The notes below the pieces were generated by a model. The model was not told the origin of the DNA and searched no databases. It worked only from the letters and a program-made list of their open reading frames with translations. 64,000 bases of DNA from an uncultured Ruminococcus sp. (GTDB taxonomy: Bacteria; Bacillota; Clostridia; Oscillospirales; Acutalibacteraceae), in the NCBI GenBank assembly GCA_902787145.1, contig CADAEZ010000001.1, positions 62,001 to 126,000 on the forward strand, given 5' to 3'. Made by a program: the position numbers and the translations under genes. Positions 34,426-44,458 of the stretch are shown piece by piece (positions within the stretch are counted from its first letter, which is position 1; the number at the start of each line of letters is the position of its first letter).

Positions 34426-35187
34426 ATGAATAAAAACAAGAAAGAAAAAAACGAAGTATACGAGATTTCACTCAAGGATATTTTTAAGACGTTTAAGCGG
34501 GGACTTTGGCTGATGATAGCCTGCGCGATAGTGTTCGGCGGAATGGCTTTCGGGTATTCCAGTCTGTTTATTCCAAAGACCTATACCTCGACGGTTAAGC
34601 TTTATGTAAAAACTCTGAATGTTGACGGAGGATATCAGGCGCTCAGCGCGTACAACCTCGCGTCGAACAAGGTTAATACTTATATAGAAATGCTTGACTC
34701 AAACAACTTCCGCGAGAAGCTTTCGGACAATCTCGACAACAAGTATACAGCGCTTCAGCTCGGAAGGATAGTGTCTTTCTCCCGTAACGAAGATGAAAAT
34801 ACAGAGGTTTTTCTGGCTACAATCAGAGCTGATTCTCCGACAGAGGCCAAGATTATAGCAGACAGCGTTGCCGACGTTGCTCCGGGAATTATGTCGGGAC
34901 TTGACGACGATACGGAGCTTAAGATTGTTGATAACGCGACTATCCCGACAAAACCGTCGTCTCCAAATGTATTGAAAAACACAATGATTGCGTTTGCCGG
35001 CGGATTTATACTTGCGCTCATAATCGTATTTGTAAAAGAAGCGCTCGACAATAAGATCAAGTACAACTCGGAGGAGACCGAGCTTCTCGGTATTCCTATT
35101 CTTTCGGCTATTCCTGATTTTAACGGCGAAAGAATCCTTCTTAATGTTACACAGGCGGCCGGCAATACCACAGAAAGCGAGGCGTAA
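34426..35187 (+). CDS. Wzz/CpsC-type chain-length regulator and kinase activator
   Basis: The 253-residue protein has two transmembrane helices (about 25-47 and 187-208) around an extracellular domain of about 140 residues. The Pro-rich motif TIPTKPSSPNVLKN sits just before the second helix, as in YveK/CpsC proteins. These set polysaccharide chain length and activate the partner tyrosine kinase through their cytoplasmic tail. Two bases separate it from the kinase gene. It opens the polysaccharide cluster. Confidence 0.93.
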   Translation: MNKNKKEKNEVYEISLKDIFKTFKRGLWLMIACAIVFGGMAFGYSSLFIPKTYTSTVKLYVKTLNVDGGYQALSAYNLASNKVNTYIEMLDSNNFREKLSDNLDNKYTALQLGRIVSFSRNEDENTEVFLATIRADSPTEAKIIADSVADVAPGIMSGLDDDTELKIVDNATIPTKPSSPNVLKNTMIAFAGGFILALIIVFVKEALDNKIKYNSEETELLGIPILSAIPDFNGERILLNVTQAAGNTTESEA

Positions 35188-35189
35188 TT

Positions 35190-35936
35190 ATGGCTAGGGA
35201 AATTAAAAGTAAAAAGAAAAACAACAATAATAACAAAAGCAACGAAACCCTTATGTTCCAGGTTACGGAATCATATAAAAAAGCCAGAACAAATCTCGTT
35301 TATTCCATAATTAAAAAGGGATGCAAAAAGATTATCATAACAAGCCCGTTTAAGAGCGAGGGAAAAACCACCACTACAATTAACGTGGCAATCGCGCTTT
35401 CTCAGCAGGTAGATACAAAGGTAATGGTAATCGACTGTGACCTCAGAAGACCTACTGTACATTCGACTATGAACCTCAACTCCGAAAAAGGACTCGCAAA
35501 CTTTCTTAACGACGAGTGCGAGCTTGGCGAGATTATTACTCATTCCGAAAGCGAGAACCTTGACTTTATCACCTTTGGCGCTATTCCGCCGAACCCGTCC
35601 GAGCTTTTGTCCAGCGATAATATGACGGATATGGTGAGAAGGCTGGAGATGGTATACGATTATATTATTTTCGATACTCCTCCTATTAATATGGTTGTTG
35701 ATATGGTTCCTCTTATCGGTCTTTCCGACGGTATCGTTATGGTTGTAAGACATAATAACACAACTTATCCCGAACTGAACAGAGCGGTCGAAACAATAAA
35801 CCGAAACCAGGGCAAGATTCTCGGAATTATTATCAACGAGATTCCGACGCTTGAAACCGCCAAGGGAGGATATTACCTCTATCGCAGACGCCGCAGAGGA
35901 GGCGGATACTCAAGCTACGAGTCCAACGTGTATTAA
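35190..35936 (+). CDS. BY-kinase (CpsD/YwqD-type tyrosine autokinase)
   Basis: The 248-residue cytoplasmic kinase has Walker A FKSEGKTTTTIN (Lys59), Walker A' MVIDCDLRRPT (about 79-89) and Walker B YIIFDTPP (about 162-169). The C-terminal tail carries a cluster of tyrosines (GGYYLYRR and GGGYSSYESNVY) that are the usual autophosphorylation sites. It controls polymerisation and export with its upstream partner. No cognate phosphatase gene (CpsB/YwqE type or low-molecular-weight type) is in the cluster. Confidence 0.95.
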   Translation: MAREIKSKKKNNNNNKSNETLMFQVTESYKKARTNLVYSIIKKGCKKIIITSPFKSEGKTTTTINVAIALSQQVDTKVMVIDCDLRRPTVHSTMNLNSEKGLANFLNDECELGEIITHSESENLDFITFGAIPPNPSELLSSDNMTDMVRRLEMVYDYIIFDTPPINMVVDMVPLIGLSDGIVMVVRHNNTTYPELNRAVETINRNQGKILGIIINEIPTLETAKGGYYLYRRRRRGGGYSSYESNVY

Positions 35937-35971
35937 TATACTGCTTTTCGGCTGAAAGCAGAGGTGATTGT

Positions 35972-37444
35972 TTGTATCGAAAAGATTTGCAGGGATGGCT
36001 CAAGCATTTCGATTTTTTGCTGCTTGATATAATATCCCTCAACCTATCTATATATATAGCGTTTATAATACAAAAAACATTTATAAAAGTTGAAGATACG
36101 TTTCTTTCTTTCGCTACGGATGAGACGGCTAAGTTTGTTGTTGTCGCCAATATCGCGGCGGCGGTAACGGCGCTGATGCTGCATACGTACAAGAATATTC
36201 TTAAACGAGGCTACTATAAAGAGCTTGTCAGTGTTATAAAATTCACGGCCACGGTATTTCTTGCTACGGTGCTGTATATATTCTCTTTCGAAAATGATTC
36301 GTCCGACAGGATCAAGGTTATACTCTATATTTCGGCGGGAATATTCTTTGTGCTGTCCTATGTTATTAGAGTACTGTACAAAAAAATTGTACTGTATAAT
36401 CTCAGGAACAAAGAAGGCAGCTCGCTATTGGTAGTAACCACGAGCGATATAGCCGAAGGCGTGCTTAACACGCTGGAGGAAACAATGCTCGGAGAATTTT
36501 CGATAAAAGGGCTCGTTATTGTTGACAGGGATATGACCGGCAGCGAAATTAACGGTTATCCTGTTTTGGCAAACGAGAAGGACGCGGCAGAGTATGTGTG
36601 CAGACAATGGATTGACGAGGTTTTTGTCAATGTGCATAACGATGATATGTATCCGTACAAGCTTATCGACGAATTTGAGTCTATGGGTCTGGCCATTCAC
36701 ATCCGACTCGCTAACCGCGAAAAAATGGAGGAAAAGCACCAGCTCGTTGAGCGGCTCGGCGGCTATACGGTGCTTACAACAACTATCAACTACGCTACGC
36801 CGATTCAGCTTTTTGCAAAAAGGTTGTTCGATATTATCGGCGGATTTGTCGGCAGCGTGGCTACATTGCTGCTGTGCGTTTTTGTCGCTCCGATGATATA
36901 TATTAAGTCTCCGGGTCCGATTTTCTTTAAACAGGAGAGAGTCGGCAAAAACGGCAAGAAATTTAAGATTTATAAGTTCCGTACTATGTACCTCGACGCC
37001 GAAGAGAGAAAAAAGGAGCTTATGGAAGAAAACCGCGTCAAGGACGGTATGATGTTCAAGCTCGATTTTGACCCAAGAATCATCGGCAGCAAGAAGCTTG
37101 ACAACGGAAAAATCAAAAAAGGAATCGGCGGCTGGCTGAGGAGTTTGTCAATAGACGAGTTCCCGCAGTTCTTTAACGTGCTCAAAGGCGAGATGAGCCT
37201 TGTGGGTACGCGTCCCCCGACAGTGGATGAATGGGAAAAATATGAGCTTCATCACCGCGCCAGACTCGCTATCAAGCCCGGAGTTACGGGAATGTGGCAG
37301 GTTAGCGGAAGAAGCAAGATTACAGATTTCGAGAAGGTTGTCAGACTCGACACTATGTATATCAGAGAGTGGAGTATTCTTCTTGATATTAAAATCCTTT
37401 TCAAGACTGTGTTTACGGTATTGAAAAGAGAAGGTTCAATGTAA
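35972..37444 (+). CDS. Initiating phosphoglycosyltransferase (WbaP/CpsE-like)
   Basis: The 490 residues start at TTG 35972, with GAGGTGA at the right distance. Four to five N-terminal helices (about 12-140) and a Rossmann-like middle are followed by one more helix (about 285-310) and the bacterial sugar transferase domain. This has GPIFFKQERVGKNGK, KFRTMYLDA, SIDEFPQFFNVLKGEMSLVG and KPGVTGMWQVSGRS. It would place the first sugar phosphate on undecaprenyl phosphate, starting each repeat unit; glucose or galactose 1-phosphate are the common substrates. Confidence 0.95.
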   Translation: MYRKDLQGWLKHFDFLLLDIISLNLSIYIAFIIQKTFIKVEDTFLSFATDETAKFVVVANIAAAVTALMLHTYKNILKRGYYKELVSVIKFTATVFLATVLYIFSFENDSSDRIKVILYISAGIFFVLSYVIRVLYKKIVLYNLRNKEGSSLLVVTTSDIAEGVLNTLEETMLGEFSIKGLVIVDRDMTGSEINGYPVLANEKDAAEYVCRQWIDEVFVNVHNDDMYPYKLIDEFESMGLAIHIRLANREKMEEKHQLVERLGGYTVLTTTINYATPIQLFAKRLFDIIGGFVGSVATLLLCVFVAPMIYIKSPGPIFFKQERVGKNGKKFKIYKFRTMYLDAEERKKELMEENRVKDGMMFKLDFDPRIIGSKKLDNGKIKKGIGGWLRSLSIDEFPQFFNVLKGEMSLVGTRPPTVDEWEKYELHHRARLAIKPGVTGMWQVSGRSKITDFEKVVRLDTMYIREWSILLDIKILFKTVFTVLKREGSM

Positions 37445-37457
37445 GGTTGTGATTTAA

Positions 37458-38696
37458 ATGTCATATAAAATTGCTGTAGCCGGTACAGGCTATGTAGGAT
37501 TGTCAATCGCGGTGCTGTTAAGTCAGCATAACGAGGTTAAAGCGGTTGACATTATCCCCGAAAAGGTTGAGTTGATTAACAACAAAAAGTCTCCGATCCA
37601 GGATGAGTATATAGAGAAATATCTCGAAGAAAAAGAGCTTAACCTCGAAGCTACACTCGACGGCGAAAGCGCGTATAAGGACGCTGATTTCGTTGTTATC
37701 GCGGCTCCGACTAATTATGACAGTCAGAAGAACTTTTTCGACACATCGGCGGTTGAGGCTGTTATCGAGCTTGTTATGAAGGTTAACCCGAACGCGATTA
37801 TGGTTATTAAATCCACAATCCCGGTTGGCTATACCGAGCATATAAGGAATAAAACCGGCAGCAAAAATATAATCTTCAGCCCTGAGTTCCTCAGAGAGAG
37901 CAAGGCTCTCTATGACAATCTTTATCCGAGCCGTATTATTGTCGGCACCGATATGGACGACGAGAGACTGGTTGACGCCGCGCGAGTTTTTGCGGATTTG
38001 CTCCGTGAAGGCGCCGTCAAAGAGGATATCGACACTCTGTTTATGGGCTATACCGAGGCGGAGGCGGTTAAGCTTTTTGCCAATACATACCTTGCTCTCA
38101 GAGTTTCGTATTTTAACGAGCTTGATACCTACGCGGAGATGAAGGGGCTCGACACCCAAAAGATTATTGAGGGCGTATGCCTTGATCCCCGTATCGGCTC
38201 TCACTACAACAACCCGTCCTTTGGTTACGGCGGATACTGCCTGCCGAAGGATACAAAACAGCTTTTAGCGAATTACAAGGACGTACCTCAGAATATGATG
38301 TCCGCTATCGTAGAAAGCAATCGTACCAGAAAAGACTTTATCGCGGACAGAGTGCTCGAGAAGGCGGGTTATTATTCGGCCAACAGCGTATGGAACGCCG
38401 CCAAGGAGCGTCCGATTACTATAGGAGTGTACCGCCTGACGATGAAGAGCAACTCGGACAACTTCCGCCAGAGCTCGATTCAGGGCGTTATGAAACGACT
38501 CAAGGCCAAGGGAGCTACGGTTATCGTATATGAGCCGACGCTGGAGGACGGAGTGACATTCTTCGGATCTCTTGTAGTCAACGGACTGGAGAGGTTCAAA
38601 TCCGCCTGCGACGCGATTATCGCAAACCGCTACGACAGCTGCCTTGACGATGTAGCCGATAAGGTTTATACAAGAGATATATTTAAAAGAGACTAA
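37458..38696 (+). CDS. ugd: UDP-glucose 6-dehydrogenase
   Basis: The enzyme oxidises UDP-glucose to UDP-glucuronate with two NAD+. The 412 residues have the N-terminal Rossmann motif [13 protein letters not shown] and the catalytic cysteine near residue 260 in [15 protein letters not shown]. The C-terminal domain follows the usual order. Its product can feed the polysaccharide directly, or become UDP-galacturonate through the epimerase at 53964. It starts 13 bases after the initiating transferase. Confidence 0.93.
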   Translation: MSYKIAVAGTGYVGLSIAVLLSQHNEVKAVDIIPEKVELINNKKSPIQDEYIEKYLEEKELNLEATLDGESAYKDADFVVIAAPTNYDSQKNFFDTSAVEAVIELVMKVNPNAIMVIKSTIPVGYTEHIRNKTGSKNIIFSPEFLRESKALYDNLYPSRIIVGTDMDDERLVDAARVFADLLREGAVKEDIDTLFMGYTEAEAVKLFANTYLALRVSYFNELDTYAEMKGLDTQKIIEGVCLDPRIGSHYNNPSFGYGGYCLPKDTKQLLANYKDVPQNMMSAIVESNRTRKDFIADRVLEKAGYYSANSVWNAAKERPITIGVYRLTMKSNSDNFRQSSIQGVMKRLKAKGATVIVYEPTLEDGVTFFGSLVVNGLERFKSACDAIIANRYDSCLDDVADKVYTRDIFKRD

Positions 38697-38697
38697 G

Positions 38698-39168
38698 ATG
38701 AGCAGGAAGAATAAAAAAGTTTGCTTTGCCGCTTCTTCGGGAGGCCACTACGAGCAGCTGCTTATGCTCAGGCCTCTTATGGACAAGTATCAGAGCTTTG
38801 TTGTTACAGAAAAAACATTATATAACGCAGAGGTAAAAGGTCATAAGACGTATTTTATGCTTCAGGTTAACCGCAAAGAAAAGCTTTTTATTTTCGCGAT
38901 GATTATAAACGCGTTCAGATCGCTTTTTGTATTTCTTAAAGAACGCCCCGATGTAGTTATAACAACGGGCGTTCTCGCTATGATACCGATTTGTCTTTTG
39001 GCTAAGGTTTTCCGCAGGAAGCTTATATATATAGAAAGCTTCGCGAAAATCACTTCTCCTACCGAAACGGGAAAATTCCTATATAAGTACGCCGACAGGT
39101 TCTATGTTCAGTGGGAAAGCATGAAGGAGTTCTATCCCGACGCGATTTGCCTCGGCGGTATTTATTGA
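38698..39168 (+). CDS. Alg14/CpsF-like glycosyltransferase accessory subunit
   Basis: This 156-residue protein matches the membrane-associated half of two-part GT28-like transferases (PssD, Cps14F). It has CFAASSGGHYEQLLML at the start, a hydrophobic helix region (about 62-80 and 90-110) and IYIESFAKITSPTETGK. It would anchor the catalytic partner encoded ten bases downstream at the membrane. It starts directly after the ugd stop. Confidence 0.92.
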   Translation: MSRKNKKVCFAASSGGHYEQLLMLRPLMDKYQSFVVTEKTLYNAEVKGHKTYFMLQVNRKEKLFIFAMIINAFRSLFVFLKERPDVVITTGVLAMIPICLLAKVFRRKLIYIESFAKITSPTETGKFLYKYADRFYVQWESMKEFYPDAICLGGIY

Positions 39169-39178
39169 TGGTGAGATT

Positions 39179-39658
39179 ATGATTTTTATTACGCTTGGAT
39201 CTCAGAAATTCCAGTTTAACAGGCTTCTTAAGGCCGTGGACGAGCTGGTCGCGGACAAAAAGACAGACGAAGAGGTGTTCGCTCAGACAGGCTACAGCGA
39301 CTATGAGCCGAAGAACTATCCGTTTAAACCGTTTTTAGACCGCGATGAGTTTGCCGAATATACGTCAAAATGCGATGTGTTTATCACTCACGGCGGCACC
39401 GGAGCGATTATCGGCGCGGTAAAAAAAGAGAAGAAGGTTATCGCCGTCGCGAGACTTGCTAAATACGGCGAACACGTCGACGACCACCAGCTTCAGCTTT
39501 TGGAGCAGTTCAGGGAGCTTGGACTGATTTTCGCCTGTGACGACTGCTCTCAGCTTGAGGAAGCGCTGGAATATGTAAAAACTCACGAGTTCAAAAAATA
39601 CGAGAGTAATACCGATACGATAATCGAAAGTATAGACGAGTTTATCACGGGAATATAA
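39179..39658 (+). CDS. Alg13/CpsG-like glycosyltransferase catalytic subunit
   Basis: The 159 residues match the nucleotide-sugar binding half of the split GT28 transferase (PssE, Cps14G). It has IFITLGSQKFQFNRLL and the donor-binding run CDVFITHGGTGAIIGAV, and KYGEHVDDHQLQL later on. Together with the upstream protein it probably adds the second sugar, often a beta-1,4-linked galactose or a glucuronic acid, to the lipid-linked primer. Confidence 0.92.
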   Translation: MIFITLGSQKFQFNRLLKAVDELVADKKTDEEVFAQTGYSDYEPKNYPFKPFLDRDEFAEYTSKCDVFITHGGTGAIIGAVKKEKKVIAVARLAKYGEHVDDHQLQLLEQFRELGLIFACDDCSQLEEALEYVKTHEFKKYESNTDTIIESIDEFITGI

Positions 39659-39667
39659 GGAGAATGT

Positions 39668-40549
39668 ATGGATAATATTACGAAAAGTATTATACTGACA
39701 CCTTTTAATATTTTGTACAAAATCAGTCCGAAGCTTACGCTAAAAACTCTTTTCAGGCTGAAGCTCGGATATAAGCTTGACTTAAAAGACCCTAAAACCT
39801 ACAACGAAAAGCTTCAGTGGATAAAGCTGTATGACAAGAATCCGCTTATGCCGAAATGTTGTGATAAATACGCGGTAAGAGAGTATGTCGAGAGCAAAGG
39901 CTGCGGCGAGATACTCAACAATCTTATTTGGGAGGGCTTTAATCCGGAGGATATCCCGTTCGACAAGCTCCCGAAAAAATGCGTAATCAAGGTAACGCAC
40001 GGCTCTACGTTCAACATAATCTGTGAGGACACCTCCAAGCTTGACAGAGAAGAGGTTGTCGCTAAGTGTAAAAAATGGCTTAAGGAAAAATTCCTGGCCT
40101 GTTACGGAGAGTGGTTCTACGGCGTTGAACGTCCGAGAGTAATCGTCGAGGATTTTATTGAATCCGATGACGACGAGCCGCTCAAGGATTATAAAATATT
40201 CTGCTTTAACGGCAAGCCGGGATTTATTTGTGTGGATTCGGACAGATTCACTTCTCATAAAAGAGACTTCTATACCTGTGACTGGGAGCTTATGGACGGA
40301 TACGCCGTAAGCTACGGCAAATCGGGAAAAACAGTTCCGAAGCCTGAGTGTCTCGACAAACTGTTTGAATACGCCAAGAAGCTTTCCGAGGATTTTCTCC
40401 ATGTTCGCGTTGATTTTTATATCGCCGGCGGAAAGATTTATTTCGGAGAGCTGACGTTTACCAACGGCGCCGGATTCGACAAAATGGAGCCTAAAGAATT
40501 TATTTATAAAACGGGAGCTATGCTCGAATTACCTATCGGCAAAGAATAA
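39668..40549 (+). CDS. TupA-like ATP-grasp protein
   Basis: The 293 residues belong to the TupA-like ATP-grasp family. It has DPKTYNEKLQWIKLYD near residue 39, IKVTHGSTFN, DYKIFCFNGKPGF and FLHVRVDFYIAGGKIYFGELTFTNG. The last resembles the metal-binding Asp/Glu strands of ATP-grasp ligases. Family members join amino acids or other carboxylates to polymers (TupA makes teichuronopeptide), so the product may decorate the uronic-acid-containing polysaccharide. A second member lies at 46916. Substrates are unknown. Confidence 0.88.
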   Translation: MDNITKSIILTPFNILYKISPKLTLKTLFRLKLGYKLDLKDPKTYNEKLQWIKLYDKNPLMPKCCDKYAVREYVESKGCGEILNNLIWEGFNPEDIPFDKLPKKCVIKVTHGSTFNIICEDTSKLDREEVVAKCKKWLKEKFLACYGEWFYGVERPRVIVEDFIESDDDEPLKDYKIFCFNGKPGFICVDSDRFTSHKRDFYTCDWELMDGYAVSYGKSGKTVPKPECLDKLFEYAKKLSEDFLHVRVDFYIAGGKIYFGELTFTNGAGFDKMEPKEFIYKTGAMLELPIGKE

Positions 40550-40566
40550 CGCGCTGCGGGGTTAAA

Positions 40567-41652
40567 ATGAAAGTTTTAATACTGAACACCATTATTTTTA
40601 ACAACAACGGTATGGCGTTTGTAATCAAGGATTACTACGACGCTATGGATAAGACAGACCTCGACATTGATTTTGTGACAACCAAGGAACCCTCCGATGA
40701 ATTCAAAGAATGGTTTAAGCAGAACAACGCGAGATATTATGTTATAAAAAAATCCAATCCGCTTAAATATGTTATGGAGCTTAGAAAGCTCGCCAAAAGA
40801 GAAAAATACGACCTGGTACACATCCACGGCAACAGCGCTAATATGGCGTTTGAGCTGTTGGGATGCAAGCTCGGCGGAATTAAGCGCAGACTTACGCACG
40901 TACACAACACAACTACCGACCATCCGGTGATGCACAGGCTTTTGTATCCTTTGTTTTCCGCGCTGTATACCGACGCCTTAGCCTGTGGTCAGGACGCGGG
41001 CAAGTGGCTTTATAGGGGCAAGCCCTTTGTTGAACTGAAAAACGGACGCGACGTAAATAAATACGCTTATAACGCCGACAAGGCTGCCGAGGTTCGGGCT
41101 GAGCTCGGACTGGCAGATAAAACTGTGATAGGTCATATAGGCGGTTTTCACAGACAGAAGAATCACGATTTCCTGATAGACATATGTAAGTCGGTCAGCG
41201 ATATGAGGCCGGAAACCGCGTTCCTGTTGCTCGGAGACGGGGTTCTCAGGAGCGAAGTTGAGCAAAAGGCAAAGACGCTCGGAGTTTACGATAAAATAAT
41301 CTTTACCGGCCCCGTCAGCAATACAGAGGATTATATCCAGGCTATGGACGCTGCGGTTTTGCCGTCGCTGTTCGAGGGACTCCCGCTTGTGGCTATTGAG
41401 TGGCAGATTAACGGAGTTCCGTGCCTTTTTGCGGATACTATTACTCCGCAGTCCAACCTGACAGGGCTGATAGATTTTATGTCGCTTGACGAAGGATCCG
41501 AAAAATGGGCGGAAAAGCTGCTTGCAATAGCTGACAACTCCGATAAAGCCGCGAATGCCGCAATGGCTGTTCCGATAATTCGGGAAGCCGGATTTGATAT
41601 TAATACGGAAGCGCGAAAGCTGAGAGATATTTATTTTGAGAGGTCTTTATGA
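40567..41652 (+). CDS. GT4-family glycosyltransferase
   Basis: The 361 residues have the GT-B fold with an N-terminal acceptor domain (DLVHIHGNSANMA) and a C-terminal nucleotide-sugar domain (IGHIGGFHRQKNHDFLID, LLLGDG, SLFEGLPLVAIEWQ with the EX7E-type motif). It resembles EpsF-like exopolysaccharide transferases. Its last four bases overlap the next start codon. Confidence 0.92.
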   Translation: MKVLILNTIIFNNNGMAFVIKDYYDAMDKTDLDIDFVTTKEPSDEFKEWFKQNNARYYVIKKSNPLKYVMELRKLAKREKYDLVHIHGNSANMAFELLGCKLGGIKRRLTHVHNTTTDHPVMHRLLYPLFSALYTDALACGQDAGKWLYRGKPFVELKNGRDVNKYAYNADKAAEVRAELGLADKTVIGHIGGFHRQKNHDFLIDICKSVSDMRPETAFLLLGDGVLRSEVEQKAKTLGVYDKIIFTGPVSNTEDYIQAMDAAVLPSLFEGLPLVAIEWQINGVPCLFADTITPQSNLTGLIDFMSLDEGSEKWAEKLLAIADNSDKAANAAMAVPIIREAGFDINTEARKLRDIYFERSL

Positions 41653-42128
41653 GATTACCCAAAGATTTCAAAGAATTTACCGCCGGTAAAGGCGTAGGCA
41701 AGAAAATAGCGACTATACTTTTAAACCCCTGTTTTCACTGTGTATGCCTTTTTCGTCTGTCCAATATGTTCTATCGCATACATCTGTCGTTTATCAGCAA
41801 GATAATCTGGTATATCAACAGACTGTTGTTTCACGCGGATATTGATTACCGCGCCGACCTTGCGGGAGGATTTGTGCTTGTGCACGGACTGGGTACTGTA
41901 ATCGGTATGAATGTAATTTCAAAAGGCAGGCTGAAGGTTTATCAGGGTGTTACAATAGGCGGAAACAGCGGTAAGACGCGTGTGGACAGCGAAGGAAAGG
42001 TGTTTCACCAGCCTGTGTTTGAGGATGACGTAATTATCTATACTAACGCCGGTGTCTACGGTCCGATCGAGATAAAGTCCGGTACAGTAATCAAGGCCGG
42101 CGAGATCGTGTCTCACAGTATTCTATAA
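41649..42128 (+). CDS. Left-handed beta-helix O-acetyltransferase, short form
   Basis: The 159 residues match the CysE/WcaB-type serine or sugar acetyltransferase fold. A helical start is followed by hexapeptide repeats (HADIDYRADLAGGFVLVH, GTVIGMNVISKG, VYQGVTIGGNSGKTR and VYGPIEIKSGTVIKAG). The His in LVHGLG is at the catalytic position. Compared with typical members it lacks the last one or two coils and the PAKVI tail, so it could be a shortened enzyme. In this cluster it probably O-acetylates a sugar rather than serine. Confidence 0.85.
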   Translation: MRLPKDFKEFTAGKGVGKKIATILLNPCFHCVCLFRLSNMFYRIHLSFISKIIWYINRLLFHADIDYRADLAGGFVLVHGLGTVIGMNVISKGRLKVYQGVTIGGNSGKTRVDSEGKVFHQPVFEDDVIIYTNAGVYGPIEIKSGTVIKAGEIVSHSIL

Positions 42129-42148
42129 AATTTTTGAAAAGTGTTTTT

Positions 42149-43219
42149 ATGAAAAAAATAGTAATTGTTACAAAAAACCTGTTCGGTGGCGGAGCGGAGA
42201 GAGTAATCGCTCAGTTGTCAAATTATTTTGTGTCGCGCGACGCGGAATGTGTGATTATAACTACCGACGACAGGGAGATAGGCTATAAGCTGGACGAGAG
42301 AATAGTTATTAAGCCTATAGGAAAAAAATCAAATAACAGTCTTGTCGACAGGATAAAGCGACTTAAGCAAGTCCGAAAAATCGTAAAGACCGAGAACCCC
42401 GATATCGTCCTGACAATGCCGGAGGATACGGGAGTTTATATAATTCTCGCTTTGCTCGGAACAAAGTATCCCGTGTATATTTCCGAGAGGAACAACCCGT
42501 GGGTGATGCCGGATTCCAAGGTTACAAGAGCGCTCAGAAAAATGATGTATCCCTTTGTTAAGGGTATTGTTTTTCAGACGGAAATGGCAAAGTCGTTTTT
42601 TTCCGAAAAGATACAGAAGAAAGGCGTAGTATTGCCCAATCCCGTTGACTCGTCGAGGATCCCCGAACGCTTTACGGGAGAAAGAGAAAAGACTGTCGCG
42701 GCTGCGAGCCGTTTATATAAACAAAAGAACTTCCCTATGCTGATAAAGGCGTTTGCGGATTTTAGCAGGGATTATCCCGAATACAATATGGTTATATACG
42801 GCGAGGGGCCGGAGAGAGAAATGCTCGAGCAAATGATTGCGGACTTACAGCTCGGCGGTAAAGTTGAGTTGCCGGGCAGAGAAGACAATGTGCTTGAGCT
42901 GATGAACAGTAAGGCGATGTTCGTGTTATCGTCCGATTACGAGGGAATGCCCAACTCGCTGATTGAGGCTATGTGTATGGGAATGCCGGTAATTTCTACC
43001 GATTGTCCGTCCGGAGGACCGAAGCAGCTTATCGAGAATAAGAAAAACGGTATTTTGGTTGACGTAGGGTCCGACGCTCAGCTCGCGGACGCTATGAGAT
43101 ATATGGCAGCGGATAATAATGCCGAAACACTTAGCGATGAAGCTTACAAAATAAGAGGTAAGCTTACGAGCAAACAAGTTTTTGATGATTGGTATGATTA
43201 TCTGTTCAGTGAAAAATGA
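42149..43219 (+). CDS. GT4-family glycosyltransferase
   Basis: The start is ATG 42149, because the TTG five codons earlier has no better ribosome site; both are weak. The 356 residues have KIVIVTKNLFGGGAERVI, VYISERNNPWV, AASRLYKQKNFPMLIKAF and SDYEGMPNSLIEAMCMGMPV (EX7E motif). It resembles PglH/PglJ-like GalNAc transferases. It would add one sugar to the growing repeat. Confidence 0.9.
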   Translation: MKKIVIVTKNLFGGGAERVIAQLSNYFVSRDAECVIITTDDREIGYKLDERIVIKPIGKKSNNSLVDRIKRLKQVRKIVKTENPDIVLTMPEDTGVYIILALLGTKYPVYISERNNPWVMPDSKVTRALRKMMYPFVKGIVFQTEMAKSFFSEKIQKKGVVLPNPVDSSRIPERFTGEREKTVAAASRLYKQKNFPMLIKAFADFSRDYPEYNMVIYGEGPEREMLEQMIADLQLGGKVELPGREDNVLELMNSKAMFVLSSDYEGMPNSLIEAMCMGMPVISTDCPSGGPKQLIENKKNGILVDVGSDAQLADAMRYMAADNNAETLSDEAYKIRGKLTSKQVFDDWYDYLFSEK

Positions 43220-43243
43220 TGATTTTTGAGTAAAGGATATAAT

Positions 43244-44458
43244 ATGACACTTAAAAAGAATCACTTGATTTTATTTGGTATTATTTTTTATATATTCGCG
43301 GCAAGTACTTTTTTTGACGGAAGTATATTTATCAAGCTTTCAAGAGTATTTGTGGCGGGATTGTTCTTTGTCGTAATTCTCTTGGAGAGACGAGTAAAGA
43401 TATATGCCTACTACATATGGCTTTTAGCCTTTGCTTTGATGTGCGTTTTATCGTGTATATACGCAAAAAACGCTTCTGTCGCTAAAGCCAGCGCGATCAC
43501 AATGCTGGTTAACGCTGGCACGATTATCTCTTTTTTGGGATTGTGCTACTCGTCGGACAGCGAGGATGTTCCGCTTATCGCTATGAAAGCCTTAGCGATT
43601 GTTTCCGTTATTCTGGGATTGTATGTATTCGGCAGATTCGGAGTATTTGTATTCTTGAAGTCCCGTTTTATCGAATCAAACGGATTCAACTCCAACACTC
43701 TCGGACTGCATTCCGCCGTCGGAGCGGTTCTGGCTCTGTGGATATTGATACAGCAAAAGTGCAAGCCTAACTATCGCTGGATTTACTACGTGTGTATGGC
43801 TATGAATCTGGCTTTTGTAGTTTTGACTTCGTCCAGAAAGGCACTTGTACTGCTTCCGGTTTCACTGGGATTGTATTATCTGCTTAAATCAGAATCATGG
43901 CTAAAGCTTTTGGGTAAGGTATTAGTCGTTATAGCGATAGTCGCGGTGCTGTGGATTGCGCTGACGAAGATACCTTTCCTGTATAATCTGGGCGGAAACC
44001 GACTTGAACAGTTGGCTAATACCGTATTTAACGAAGAAAAAGCCGACGGTAGTACCGCGTTCCGTTTCCAGCTTGTTGAATGGGGAATTGACTGGTTTAA
44101 ACAAAAACCTGTTTTGGGCTACGGAGCGGATAATTACCGCGTTCTGGTAGGCCATTTGGACACATGGGCAGGTGCCGGGGGTACGTATGCTCACAACAAT
44201 TTTATCGAGGTGCTTGTTGACGTCGGCTTAGTTGGATTTATCATCTACTACAGTATGTATTTTGACGTGCTGAGAAGATTCCGCAAGGTAGTTATAAACA
44301 AAAACAGCCAAAAGCTGATTATGGGATGTATATTTATAGCGCTGTTTATATCGGAATACGGTATTGTTTCGTATAACGATAAATACATACAGTTGTTTTA
44401 CGCTATAGCCTGGTTTACGATGTGCTGTCCCGAAAAGGAGGAGAATAGAATTGTCTGA
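43244..44458 (+). CDS. Polysaccharide polymerase / O-antigen-ligase-like (Wzy)
   Basis: The start is ATG 43244, behind AAAGGA. The 404-residue protein has about ten to twelve transmembrane helices and one large external loop. The loop contains the Wzy_C-type run PVLGYGADNYR and YAHNNFIEVLVDVGLVG. Wzy joins repeat units at the outer face of the membrane. The TTG start of the following gene overlaps its end by eight bases. Confidence 0.9.
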   Translation: MTLKKNHLILFGIIFYIFAASTFFDGSIFIKLSRVFVAGLFFVVILLERRVKIYAYYIWLLAFALMCVLSCIYAKNASVAKASAITMLVNAGTIISFLGLCYSSDSEDVPLIAMKALAIVSVILGLYVFGRFGVFVFLKSRFIESNGFNSNTLGLHSAVGAVLALWILIQQKCKPNYRWIYYVCMAMNLAFVVLTSSRKALVLLPVSLGLYYLLKSESWLKLLGKVLVVIAIVAVLWIALTKIPFLYNLGGNRLEQLANTVFNEEKADGSTAFRFQLVEWGIDWFKQKPVLGYGADNYRVLVGHLDTWAGAGGTYAHNNFIEVLVDVGLVGFIIYYSMYFDVLRRFRKVVINKNSQKLIMGCIFIALFISEYGIVSYNDKYIQLFYAIAWFTMCCPEKEENRIV